Shown here piece by piece: positions 17,229-25,010 of a stretch of 64,000 nt of DNA. The stretch comes from JAXGMV01 sp040772085 (GTDB taxonomy: Bacteria > Chloroflexota > Anaerolineae > Anaerolineales > Anaerolineaceae). Below the pieces are notes generated by a model that saw nothing but the letters and a program-made list of their open reading frames with translations, did not search any database and was not told the DNA's origin. A program made the translations under genes and the position numbers. The DNA is taken from NCBI GenBank assembly GCA_040772085.1, contig JAXGYU010000001.1:868001-932000 (forward strand), given 5' to 3'. Numbering within the stretch: the first letter of the stretch is position 1; every line of letters starts with the position of its first letter.

Positions 17229-17831
17229 TCAGGCTTGCGCGGCTGCTTCTGCCTTTTGCTTCTCGGCCTTCTCTGCCTGTTCGATCCCGTATTCAACCGG
17301 TCGAATCTTGCCGTAGTAAGAAGCCGGCTTGAGCAGTTTCTCAAAGTCGTAGATGTTGTCTTTCATCCTGTCATAGGAGGCGATTTCATAATCGTGGTCG
17401 AGCTTGATCGCGTCGAACGGACAGAATTCCGCGCAGAATCCGCAGCTCATGCAGACATCCATGTCAATGGAGTATTTCTCCGGCTTTGGCATGGGTCGCC
17501 CGGTCGAGGGGTTAATCATGCGGGTAATCCAGATACATTGCGGGGGACAAACCTTGGCACAGATACCGCAGGCGGTACAGCGCGGTAGCTTTTCACCTTG
17601 TGGGCCTTCATCATAGACCAGAAAAGGCAGATTTCGGAATTGCTCCGGAACCGGAAGCCGTTCTTCCGGATACTGAACGGTAAAGATACCTTTTGTGTCG
17701 CTCGTGCGCCGGGATTCAACGCCTTCTTCAGTAAAGTAACGCTTCCTTCCGGCCTTCAGATCGACCAGGTAACTTTCGATGAAGTGCTTGAAGGCGATCC
17801 ACAAGCCAGTTAATATGCCGATACCTTTCAT
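17229..17831 (-). CDS. nuoI: NADH-quinone oxidoreductase subunit I (two [4Fe-4S] ferredoxin domain)
   Basis: A 200-residue protein with CTACGICAKVCPPQC and CMSCGFCAEFCPFDA, the two CxxCxxCxxxCP motifs that bind clusters N6a/N6b on the route from the NADH or ferredoxin module to quinone. The tail is Ala/Lys-rich. ATG 17831 is preferred because AGGAG lies 8 bp upstream; ATG 17840 leaves only 3 bp. It follows nuoCD by 12-13 bp. nuoA, H, J, K, L, M and N are absent from the window. Confidence 0.9.
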   Translation of the reverse strand: MKGIGILTGLWIAFKHFIESYLVDLKAGRKRYFTEEGVESRRTSDTKGIFTVQYPEERLPVPEQFRNLPFLVYDEGPQGEKLPRCTACGICAKVCPPQCIWITRMINPSTGRPMPKPEKYSIDMDVCMSCGFCAEFCPFDAIKLDHDYEIASYDRMKDNIYDFEKLLKPASYYGKIRPVEYGIEQAEKAEKQKAEAAAQA

Positions 17832-17843
17832 CTCATGCACTCC

Positions 17844-19583
17844 TTACCGGTCAACTTCGCCGAGCGTAATATCAACAGAACCCAGTACAGTCACCACATC
17901 CGCGATCTTGCCGCCCAGGGTCATATCAGCCAGGGAGGTCAGGTTGATCAGCGTGGGCGGACGGACGTGGTAGCGATATGGGTTGATGCCGCCGTCAGAG
18001 ACGAGGTAGAACCCCAGCTCGCCTTTCGGTGACTCGGTGCGGACATAGGCTTCACCCGCTGGTACTTTGAATTGGTACTGTACCTTGCCATTGAAGACCG
18101 GTCCGCCAGGGATATCGCGCAAACACTGCCGCAGGATGCGTACGCTCTGGCGCATCTCCTCGATACGCACCAGATACCGGTCGTAAATGTCACCCTTTGT
18201 GCCGGTGATGACATCAAATTCAAGTCGGTCATAGATGCTGTAGGGATCAGCGCGGCGGATGTCATAGGGCACACCAGTCGCCCGCAGGACGACACCCGTA
18301 GCTGAAAGCGCGATCGCCCGTTCGGGGGTCAGCACACCAACATCCTCACAACGGGCCCGAATGATTTCGTTACTGGTCAGGAACTTGTCCATCTCGTCGA
18401 TCTTGCGTTCCAGGCGGCTGGTCAGTTTCGAGATCTTCACCAGCACATCCTGCGAGACATCGCGCACCAGACCGCCGAAGCGATGGTAGTTGCACATCAT
18501 GCGTGAACCGGAGACCTCTTCGAATATATCGAGCACCAGCTCCCTTTCCTTGAAGGCGTACAGAGCCGGCGTAAAGAAGGCGCCCAGATCATTGGTCAGG
18601 AAGCCAACCAGCAGGAAATGGTTGATGATGCGGGTCAACTCAGCCATGATGACGCGGATATACTCAGCGCGCTCAGGAACGGTCGCCCCTATCATCTTTT
18701 CAACCGTCAAAGCATAGGCGTGGTTGCTGGTCATGGAGGTGATGTAGTCCAGCCTGTCAGTGTAGGGCATGTTCTGCAAATACGTGTTGCGTTCGCCGAT
18801 CTTTTCGTGATTCCGGTGCAGATAACCGATTACAGGCTTCATATTGACGACCGCCTCACCTTCCAGCACAGCCGCCATGCGGAAAACGCCGTGCGTGGAT
18901 GGGTGCTGCGGACCAAAGTTGACGATCACCCGTTCGGTTTCGATGCCGCCGCTATTTTCCTTGCTCGTCCCCTCGAGGATTTTATACAGACTGGCTTCCA
19001 CATCCGGGTCGAATTTGTACGGGTCAAAGCCGTCTGCGTAACGCAGGTTGTCTTTGTAGGGAGCGACATCTTCAGCGCGCGCGACAACACCGGCAGGCCA
19101 GCGGTTCTTGAAAGGCTTGTTATCTTCAACGTAGTAGGCCTCATGCCAGTCCTTACGCAGAGGCCAGCCATCAAAGCCTTCCCACATCAGTAGCCGCCGC
19201 AGGTCGGGGTGACCGTCAAAACGGACGCCCATCATGTCGTAAACCTCACGTTCCTGCAGTTCAGCGCCGGGATAGATTGGGGTGATGCTCGCCAGATGCG
19301 CGTCGTCCCGGTTTACGCGGGTTTTGACGGTCAGGCCCGGGCCGCCCGAGAGGCGGTAGAGCTGGTAGATGACGTCGATCTTGCCCTCGGAAGGGTAATC
19401 GGCGGAGGTGACCATTGAAAGGTAATCGTATTTATGCTGCTCCTTCAAGGCAGTAAATGTGTCAAAGAGGACCTCAGGGGCGACGATATAGCCCTGATAA
19501 CCGCCGCGGTCTTCTGCCTGCAACAGTTCATCCAGAGGTTTCACAGTTAATTCACCAGAATTGGGAGCTGTTTGCTCGGTCAT
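17844..19583 (-). CDS. nuoCD: NADH-quinone oxidoreductase subunit C/D fusion
   Basis: A 579-residue fusion. Residues about 1-175 are the 30-kDa NuoC domain (YPGAELQEREVYDMMGVRFDGHPDLRRLLMWEGFDGWPLRKD) and about 195-579 the 49-kDa NuoD domain (NFGPQHPSTHGVFR, GYLHRNHEKIGE, RIINHFLLVG, HVRPPTLINL). NuoD helps form the quinone site with NuoB. The fusion is known in other bacteria such as E. coli. The ATG overlaps the nuoB stop (ATGA) and has an AAGGAG site, so translation is coupled. Confidence 0.95.
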   Translation of the reverse strand: MTEQTAPNSGELTVKPLDELLQAEDRGGYQGYIVAPEVLFDTFTALKEQHKYDYLSMVTSADYPSEGKIDVIYQLYRLSGGPGLTVKTRVNRDDAHLASITPIYPGAELQEREVYDMMGVRFDGHPDLRRLLMWEGFDGWPLRKDWHEAYYVEDNKPFKNRWPAGVVARAEDVAPYKDNLRYADGFDPYKFDPDVEASLYKILEGTSKENSGGIETERVIVNFGPQHPSTHGVFRMAAVLEGEAVVNMKPVIGYLHRNHEKIGERNTYLQNMPYTDRLDYITSMTSNHAYALTVEKMIGATVPERAEYIRVIMAELTRIINHFLLVGFLTNDLGAFFTPALYAFKERELVLDIFEEVSGSRMMCNYHRFGGLVRDVSQDVLVKISKLTSRLERKIDEMDKFLTSNEIIRARCEDVGVLTPERAIALSATGVVLRATGVPYDIRRADPYSIYDRLEFDVITGTKGDIYDRYLVRIEEMRQSVRILRQCLRDIPGGPVFNGKVQYQFKVPAGEAYVRTESPKGELGFYLVSDGGINPYRYHVRPPTLINLTSLADMTLGGKIADVVTVLGSVDITLGEVDR

Positions 19584-20260
19584 GATTGTGCTCCTTCTGA
19601 CGCCGCTTCAGATACAGCGCTGGCAGCGGTTTTCTCGCTCGAGAGCTGTTCGGAGATCGCCTTCAGTTCCTCATAACGGGCAGGGTCAATAATGTCCGGT
19701 CCCAGGATCGGCACGGGAATTTCGGAGGAATGCTCCTTCTTATACCAGGTCGCGTCCCGCTTGATGCTCTGCTGGTCGATTTTCTTCTGTACTGCAATCA
19801 GACCATGCATCAGAGATTGCGGGGTCGGCGGGCAGCCGGGGATGTAGACATCGACCGGTAAAAACTTGTCGATGCCGGAGACGACGTTATAGCCTTCTTT
19901 AAAAGGTCCGCCGCCGGAGGCGCAGGCGCCCATGGCAAGCACATAGCGCGGTTCCGCCATCTGATTGTAGAGCCGCACGATCTGCGGCACCATTTTCTTG
20001 GTAACCGTGCCGGCGACGATCATCAGATCGGATTGCCGCGGGGTCGGGCGCATGACCTCCATGCCGAAGCGCGCCACGTCGATGCGGCTGGCTGCCAGCA
20101 TGATCATCTCGATCGCGCAGCAAGCCAGACCGAACATAAACGGCCAGAGCGAATTGCGGCGCGCCCAGTTGTAGACCCTGTCCAGGGTGGTAATGGTGAC
20201 CACGTCCTTGAGTTCGGCAGGGATTTCGTATTCAGGCGATTGCAGGGAATCACCAGCCAT
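19580..20260 (-). CDS. nuoB: NADH-quinone oxidoreductase subunit B
   Basis: A 226-residue NuoB/PSST subunit carrying cluster N2. The ligands are visible: the tandem Cys in FGLACCAIEM, MGACASGG and the PGCPPTP loop. It has a ~50-residue C-terminal tail rich in Glu/Ala/Ser that most homologues lack. First gene of the nuoB-CD-I transcript, with GAGGTG before its ATG. It is divergent from a regulator gene 110 bp away that has a probable Fe-S site. Confidence 0.93.
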   Translation of the reverse strand: MAGDSLQSPEYEIPAELKDVVTITTLDRVYNWARRNSLWPFMFGLACCAIEMIMLAASRIDVARFGMEVMRPTPRQSDLMIVAGTVTKKMVPQIVRLYNQMAEPRYVLAMGACASGGGPFKEGYNVVSGIDKFLPVDVYIPGCPPTPQSLMHGLIAVQKKIDQQSIKRDATWYKKEHSSEIPVPILGPDIIDPARYEELKAISEQLSSEKTAASAVSEAASEGAQS

Positions 20261-20316
20261 ACTTCACCTCATCTACTGTAATTATGTTGAACCAGATAAT
20301 TTTACTCCATGTTTTT

Positions 20317-20365
20317 ATGGTGAAAGATGTCATTATTATCAAATTTCTTTTATAATATTCACCAT
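20317..20365. promoter_or_regulatory. Inverted repeat in the nuoB/regulator divergent promoter region
   Basis: ATGGTGAA (20317-20324) and its complement TTCACCAT (20358-20365) frame a TATAAT box (20351-20356) that would serve the plus-strand regulator. The arms are 33 bp apart, so they could be two half-operators or chance. Confidence 0.4.
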
Positions 20366-20370
20366 CAGCC

Positions 20371-20952
20371 ATGAATTCTCGTTCAGAATTGCTGGAACTT
20401 CTCCTCAACCGCGGTCAGATGGACACAGATCAGCTCAGTGCGGCGTTACACCTGACCAAGCCGGCAATCCAGTATCACCTCAAGGCATTGCTATCTGAGG
20501 GCCTTGTGACGTCCAGCCCTACAGCGACAGGCTCAGCACGTGGTAGACCACGGAAGGCGTATCGCCTGGCAAATCGTCCGCTGGATGGGCTGCCGCCGGT
20601 GCTTGATACCTTGCTGCGTCAGGCGATAACGCGGTCGGATCCAGGCGAAGTTGCCCGCTCAGCGATTGAACACGACTTTTCATCCGCGGATTCCGGCAAG
20701 CAATCACTCATAAGCAAAATGACCCGCTTACTGGACGTCATGCGTGAACACCAGCCGAAATGGGAAATCAGACGCCATGGCGTGCTGGTAACCTTCGCGA
20801 ATTGTCCATATGGGCAATACAGTGAAATTGGCGACCACCTTTGTCAATGTGATACCGCCTTGATTAGCCACTTGACCGGTATGCAGGTTCAAAAGGTTGG
20901 CTCCAGTCAGACAGGCAAGCGGGCTCCCTGTCAGTTCTTGTTAACAGAATAG
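20371..20952 (+). CDS. Winged-helix regulator with C-terminal cysteine cluster (SufR-like)
   Basis: A 193-residue protein. The N-terminal helix-turn-helix (MDTDQLSAALHLTKPAIQYHLKALLSEGLV) is followed by the basic wing GSARGRPRKAYRL, as in ArsR/DeoR-like SufR proteins. The C-terminal half has FANCPYGQYSEIGDHLCQCD and later PCQFLL: four Cys in the arrangement used by SufR-like regulators to hold an Fe-S cluster. It is divergent from the nuo genes, which encode Fe-S proteins, so it may sense cluster status or oxygen and control nuo or itself. It shares a terminator with the convergent glmS. Confidence 0.75.
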   Translation: MNSRSELLELLLNRGQMDTDQLSAALHLTKPAIQYHLKALLSEGLVTSSPTATGSARGRPRKAYRLANRPLDGLPPVLDTLLRQAITRSDPGEVARSAIEHDFSSADSGKQSLISKMTRLLDVMREHQPKWEIRRHGVLVTFANCPYGQYSEIGDHLCQCDTALISHLTGMQVQKVGSSQTGKRAPCQFLLTE

Positions 20953-20983
20953 AGGCGGCAAATCTTACGCCGCCTCTATTCTG
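20945..20983. terminator. Bidirectional terminator between the SufR-like gene and glmS
   Basis: A perfect 15-bp inverted repeat (CAGAATAGAGGCGGC and its complement) with a 9-nt loop overlaps the regulator's stop codon and ends 12 bp from the glmS stop. Confidence 0.75.
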
Positions 20984-20995
20984 TATAAACTTTAA

Positions 20996-22837
20996 CTACT
21001 CTACCGTCACCGATTTTGCCAGGTTGCGCGGCTGGTCGACATCCAGCCCCCTGAGTGCGGCGATATGATACGCCAGCAGTTGTAACGGGATGACGGTAAT
21101 GATCGGGCTCAGCAGCCAGGGCGTCGGCGGAATCCACATCACACCATCGACCTTTTCAGCCAGCAGCGTGTCACCTTCGGTCGCGACCGCGTAAACTGGT
21201 CCGCCACGCGCCTTGCCCTGTTCAATCTGACTGACCATTTTTTCATACCAATGATCCTTCGGCGCGATGGCGACGATGGGCATATTCTTGTCAACCAGGG
21301 CGATCGGGCCGTGCTTCATCTCGCCCGCCGGGTAACCTTCCGCATGCATATACGAAATTTCCTTGATTTTCAAGGCGCCTTCGTAGGCAATCGGCATGTT
21401 GACGCCCCTGCCGAGATAGAGCATGTTGCGCGTGTCCTTCAACTCCTGAGCGATCCTGACAACTTCCTCTTCCTTCGCCAGGCACTGCCCGACCAGGTTC
21501 GGCACCAGCCGCAGGTCATTGATCAGTGATTTCATCTGCTTGCGATCCACCGTGCCGCGCATCTCGCCCAACAAGGCAGCCAGCATATACATATCCACGA
21601 TCGGCGCGGTAAACGCCTTGGTCGACGCGACACCGATCTCCGGTCCGGACTGCATGGAGATATAGCCGTCCGCGACGCGCATCGCCTGCGATCCGATGGC
21701 GTTGACGATCGACCAGACCGTCCCCCCGCGCTTGCGGCCTTCATCCATGGCAGCCAGCGTGTCAGCCGTCTCGCCGGACTGGCTGATGGCCAGAATGACG
21801 GTATTTTCATCGACGATCGGATCGTGATAACGAAATTCTGAGGCAATCATCACTTCGGTCGGGATGCGGGCAATCTTCTCGAGATAAATCTTGCCGACCA
21901 TGCCGGCATATGCCGCGGTACCGCAGGCAGTGATGTAGATCCGCTCGATCTTGTTCGCCAGCTCCGGCGTCAGGTTCAGTTGCGGCAGTTTGATGGTGAA
22001 CTTCTGAAAGTCCACCCGTCCTGCCAGCGTATCGGTCAGGGACCGTACCTGCTCGAAGATTTCCTTCTGCATAAAGTGCCGGTACTCGCCTTTTTCGGCT
22101 GATACGGGGTCCCAGGCAATCATGTGCACCTGGGCAGAGACCGGCTTCCCGCCTATCGTCTCGACCTTCGCGCCCTCACGGGTGACCTCAGCCATCTGGG
22201 AAGATTCAAGGAAGATCACCTCGCGCGTATGCTCCAGAATGGCCGGCAGGTCTGATCCGATGAACATCTCACCCTTGCCGAAGCCGATCACCACGCCGCC
22301 GGCGTTACCCAGCCGTGCCGTGATGATTTTATCGGGCTCATGAGCCGAGATTACGACAATGCCATGGGAACCATGCAGCATTTTGAGTGTCTTACGGGTT
22401 GCTTCTTTCAAACTCTGACCGTTGGCGACGAAGCGCTCAATCAGGTGGACGATGACCTCAGTATCCGTATCAGACTTGAAGACAGCGCCTTCAGATGCCA
22501 GTTCATCCTTAAGCTCGATGAAATTCTCAACGATGCCGTTGTGCACCACCACAATGCCACCGGTAGCGCCCAGGTGCGGATGAGCGTTGCGCTCGCTGGG
22601 TTCGCCGTGCGTAGCCCAGCGCGTATGCCCCATGCCGATCGTCCCATGGATCGGTTCCGCTTCCAGTCTGGCAGCCAGATTGGACAGTTTGCCGGCATTC
22701 CGGCGCAACTCAATGCGTCCATCCTGAATGACAGCGATGCCGGCAGAATCATAGCCGCGATATTCAAGCCGTTTCAAACCATTTAATACAATAGGCATCG
22801 CATCTTTCGTGCCTATATAGCCAACAATGCCACACAT
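20996..22837 (-). CDS. glmS: Glutamine--fructose-6-phosphate aminotransferase (isomerizing)
   Basis: A 613-residue enzyme that makes glucosamine-6-phosphate from fructose-6-phosphate and glutamine, the first step to UDP-GlcNAc. The N-terminus MCGIVGYIG exposes nucleophile Cys2 after Met removal; residues to about 240 are the class-II glutaminase. Two SIS domains follow (ACGTAAYAG, ISQSGETADT; then LGRGVNMPIAYEGALKIKE) and the C-terminus ends NLAKSVTVE as usual. GGAGG lies 7 bp before the ATG. Its leader contains a glmS ribozyme, so expression should fall when the product accumulates. Confidence 0.97.
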   Translation of the reverse strand: MCGIVGYIGTKDAMPIVLNGLKRLEYRGYDSAGIAVIQDGRIELRRNAGKLSNLAARLEAEPIHGTIGMGHTRWATHGEPSERNAHPHLGATGGIVVVHNGIVENFIELKDELASEGAVFKSDTDTEVIVHLIERFVANGQSLKEATRKTLKMLHGSHGIVVISAHEPDKIITARLGNAGGVVIGFGKGEMFIGSDLPAILEHTREVIFLESSQMAEVTREGAKVETIGGKPVSAQVHMIAWDPVSAEKGEYRHFMQKEIFEQVRSLTDTLAGRVDFQKFTIKLPQLNLTPELANKIERIYITACGTAAYAGMVGKIYLEKIARIPTEVMIASEFRYHDPIVDENTVILAISQSGETADTLAAMDEGRKRGGTVWSIVNAIGSQAMRVADGYISMQSGPEIGVASTKAFTAPIVDMYMLAALLGEMRGTVDRKQMKSLINDLRLVPNLVGQCLAKEEEVVRIAQELKDTRNMLYLGRGVNMPIAYEGALKIKEISYMHAEGYPAGEMKHGPIALVDKNMPIVAIAPKDHWYEKMVSQIEQGKARGGPVYAVATEGDTLLAEKVDGVMWIPPTPWLLSPIITVIPLQLLAYHIAALRGLDVDQPRNLAKSVTVE

Positions 22838-22860
22838 ATATCAGCCTCCATGCGTAATGA

Positions 22861-23032
22861 AAGTATCCAGACCATTATCCTGGATTTTGCTTGTAGTTCA
22901 ACTGAGAGTATTCAGAAAATCTGGAGGGCATCCGCTGATCTTTCGATTTTCCTGGCTGTGCCAGTTAGCATGTCCTTGCGGGCATGAACCCTCTTCCTCG
23001 TCAATTTCCAGTTTCCCGGAAATCCATGCGCT
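22861..23032 (-). ncRNA. glmS ribozyme (GlcN6P-responsive self-cleaving riboswitch)
   Basis: Read on the minus strand, the glmS leader shows the ordered conserved blocks of this class. TTATA|GCGC holds the cleavage site between A at 23032 and G at 23031. A hairpin ATTTCC/GGAAAT (P1) comes next, then TTGACGAGGAAGAGGGTT, AATCGAAAGATC and AGCGGATGCCCTCC, where GAGGG pairs with CCCTC (P2). Downstream hairpins are CTGA/TCAG (P3-like) and ATCCAG/CTGGAT (P4-like), just before the ribosome-binding site. An extra segment (about 22941-22984) folds as two small hairpins inside the P2 region and is longer than in the Bacillus ribozymes I recall. Position before glmS is exactly as expected. Confidence 0.9.
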
Positions 23033-23072
23033 ATAATACTCTCCCTTTCAGTAGTGACCTCCTTTCATTAGC

Positions 23073-23078
23073 ATTATA
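23073..23078 (-). promoter_or_regulatory. -10 box of glmS
   Basis: TATAAT on the minus strand, 41 bp upstream of the ribozyme cleavage site. The -35 region is poor (GTTTTG at 17 bp spacing). Confidence 0.45.
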
Positions 23079-23144
23079 CACTGCAATGCAAGCCCCAAAA
23101 CCTGTCTAAAGTGGCAAAAACAGGCTGAAATAAGCTTGTTTTTC

Positions 23145-23173
23145 TTGACATTTATACCATTCATTTATAGAAT
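23145..23173 (+). promoter_or_regulatory. Sigma-70-type promoter of gcvH-gcvPA-gcvPB
   Basis: TTGACA (23145-23150), a 17-bp spacer and TAGAAT (23168-23173). Transcription should start near 23180, leaving a leader of about 84 nt before gcvH. That leader contains a short hairpin (CGGTG/CACCG, loop CGCTTA) nested in GGTAC/GTACC; I do not recognise a glycine riboswitch in it. Together with the glmS leader this accounts for the gene-free stretch 22838-23263. Confidence 0.65.
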
Positions 23174-23263
23174 GATATGCATGGCGAGGCGGTACCCTAG
23201 CCGTCCCGCGCGGTGCGCTTACACCGTAGTACGTACCCAAACTATATGCTCAGGAGACATAAA

Positions 23264-23656
23264 ATGAATATTCCAGCAGGACTAAAATACACAACCGCCG
23301 ATGAGTGGGTTAAAGTCGATGGCAAGGTAGCAACCGTCGGCATCAGTGATTACGCGCAGGACCAGCTCTCCGACATTGTTTATGTCGAGATTAATGTTGA
23401 ACCCGGTGACACGGTAAAGAAGAATGCTGTTTGCGTCATCCTCGAATCGGTCAAAGCCGCTGCTGATGTCACCTGCCCCGTTGAAGGTAAAGTTGTCGAA
23501 ATCAATGAAGCACTGTCAGATTCTCCGGAGCTTGTCAACACCGACCCGTATGAGGGCGCGTGGATGTACAAGGTTGAAATGTCGAATCCGGCTGACCTCG
23601 ATGTTCTGATGAACGCGGAAGAATACGGCAAGTACCTGGGAGAAAGAGAACACTAA
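23264..23656 (+). CDS. gcvH: Glycine cleavage system H protein
   Basis: A 130-residue lipoyl carrier that shuttles the aminomethyl group between the P and T proteins. The lipoyl-lysine motif ILESVKAAADV is present near residue 63, and the pattern WVKVDGKVATVGISDYAQDQLSDIVYVEI is typical. AGGAG 7 bp upstream fixes the start at 23264. It is the first gene of the gcvH-gcvPA-gcvPB unit; gcvT (T protein) and lpd (L protein) are not in the window and must be encoded elsewhere if the system is complete. Confidence 0.96.
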   Translation: MNIPAGLKYTTADEWVKVDGKVATVGISDYAQDQLSDIVYVEINVEPGDTVKKNAVCVILESVKAAADVTCPVEGKVVEINEALSDSPELVNTDPYEGAWMYKVEMSNPADLDVLMNAEEYGKYLGEREH

Positions 23657-23657
23657 G

Positions 23658-25010
23658 ATGTTCACTCCGCATACAGAAACTGAAATCGCGGAGATGCTGC
23701 AAACGATCGGCGTTGAAAAAGTCGCCGATTTGTTTGCCGACATCCCGGCAAAATTCCGCTTTCCAAAGCTGAAGCTGCCCAAAGCCTTGAGTGAAATGGA
23801 AGCCCTCGCTCAGGCAGAGGAACTGGCATCAGCCAACGAGAGTGTCCGTGACCTGGTGACCTTCCTCGGCGCTGGCGCCTACAATCACTACACGCCAGCC
23901 GTCGTTGATGAGATGATCAGGCGCGGTGAATTCCTGACCGCCTACACTCCCTATCAACCGGAAGTATCACAAGGCACGCTGCAGGCGATCTTTGAGTATC
24001 AGTCACTGATCAGCCAACTTACTGGCATGGATGTCGCGAACGCCTCGCACTATGACGGCGCGACCGCGTCAGCCGAGGCCGCCATCCTGGCTTATCACCA
24101 CTTCCGCGGCAAACGCAAGAAGATTCTGCTTTCACCCGCCATCCATCCCGATTACCGCAGCACGTTGCGCACTTACCTGAGCGGCCGGAGCGATGTCAAA
24201 ATCGTTGGCGACAGCGAAAAAATTGACCCGTTGCGCAAACCTGATTTCCTCAAACGCCAGATCGACAACGACACCTGTATGGTGATGGTGCAGTACCCCG
24301 ATTTCTTCGGCCGCATCTTTGACTATGCCGAGCTCGCCAAGGCAACGCATGAGGCTGGCGCCTTGTTCGTGGTCGCTGTGAACCCGCTCAGCCTGGGCTT
24401 GCTCAAACCGCCCAGCGAATTCGGCGCGGATATCGTCGTCGGCGATGGTCAGACACTCGGCCTGCCGCTCTCCTTCGGTGGTCCCTACCTCGGTATCTTC
24501 GCTACCAAAGACGAACTTATCCGCAAAGTCGCCGGACGTCTGGTCGGCGCGACCGTTGACGAGCAGGGACGGCGCGGTTTTGTACTGACTCTCACCGCGC
24601 GTGAACAGCATATCCGCCGCGAGAAAGCTACCTCCAACATCTGTTCCAATCAGGGACTGATGGCATTGGCGAGCACCGTGTACATGTCGGCTCTCGGCAA
24701 ACACGGCATGCGTAAGGTGGCTGAGTTGAACTATCACAAAGCCCACTATGCCGCTGACAAAATCGGCTCGCTGGATGGCTTCAAGGTAGTTGGCAAAGCG
24801 CCCTTCTTTAATGAATTCATGGTCGAATGCCCCGCGCCAGTGGACGAGATCAACCAGAAACTGCTCGACTATGGTATTCTCGGCGGCTACAACCTGGAAG
24901 AATGCTTCCCCAAATTATCGAATACCATGCTGGTCGCGGTGACTGAAATGAATTTGAAACAAGATGTTGATTATCTGTGTGAAGCACTGCAGGAGGTGAG
25001 CCATGAGTGA
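23658..25010 (+). CDS. gcvPA: Glycine dehydrogenase (decarboxylating) subunit 1
   Basis: The 450-residue N-terminal half of the split P protein. FLGAGAYNHYTPAVVDEMIRRGEFLTAYTPYQPEVSQGTLQ near 75-115 and ATSNICSNQGL near 330 are characteristic. With gcvPB it forms the PLP-dependent enzyme that decarboxylates glycine onto the lipoyl arm of GcvH. The split form is common in Firmicutes, archaea and Chloroflexota. The ATG follows the gcvH stop by one base, and the end overlaps gcvPB by 8 bp. Confidence 0.95.
   Translation: MFTPHTETEIAEMLQTIGVEKVADLFADIPAKFRFPKLKLPKALSEMEALAQAEELASANESVRDLVTFLGAGAYNHYTPAVVDEMIRRGEFLTAYTPYQPEVSQGTLQAIFEYQSLISQLTGMDVANASHYDGATASAEAAILAYHHFRGKRKKILLSPAIHPDYRSTLRTYLSGRSDVKIVGDSEKIDPLRKPDFLKRQIDNDTCMVMVQYPDFFGRIFDYAELAKATHEAGALFVVAVNPLSLGLLKPPSEFGADIVVGDGQTLGLPLSFGGPYLGIFATKDELIRKVAGRLVGATVDEQGRRGFVLTLTAREQHIRREKATSNICSNQGLMALASTVYMSALGKHGMRKVAELNYHKAHYAADKIGSLDGFKVVGKAPFFNEFMVECPAPVDEINQKLLDYGILGGYNLEECFPKLSNTMLVAVTEMNLKQDVDYLCEALQEVSHE

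Noticed and set aside
23180..23263. Glycine riboswitch before gcvH
   Set aside because: The conserved tandem-aptamer core sequences are not present and the leader is too short.
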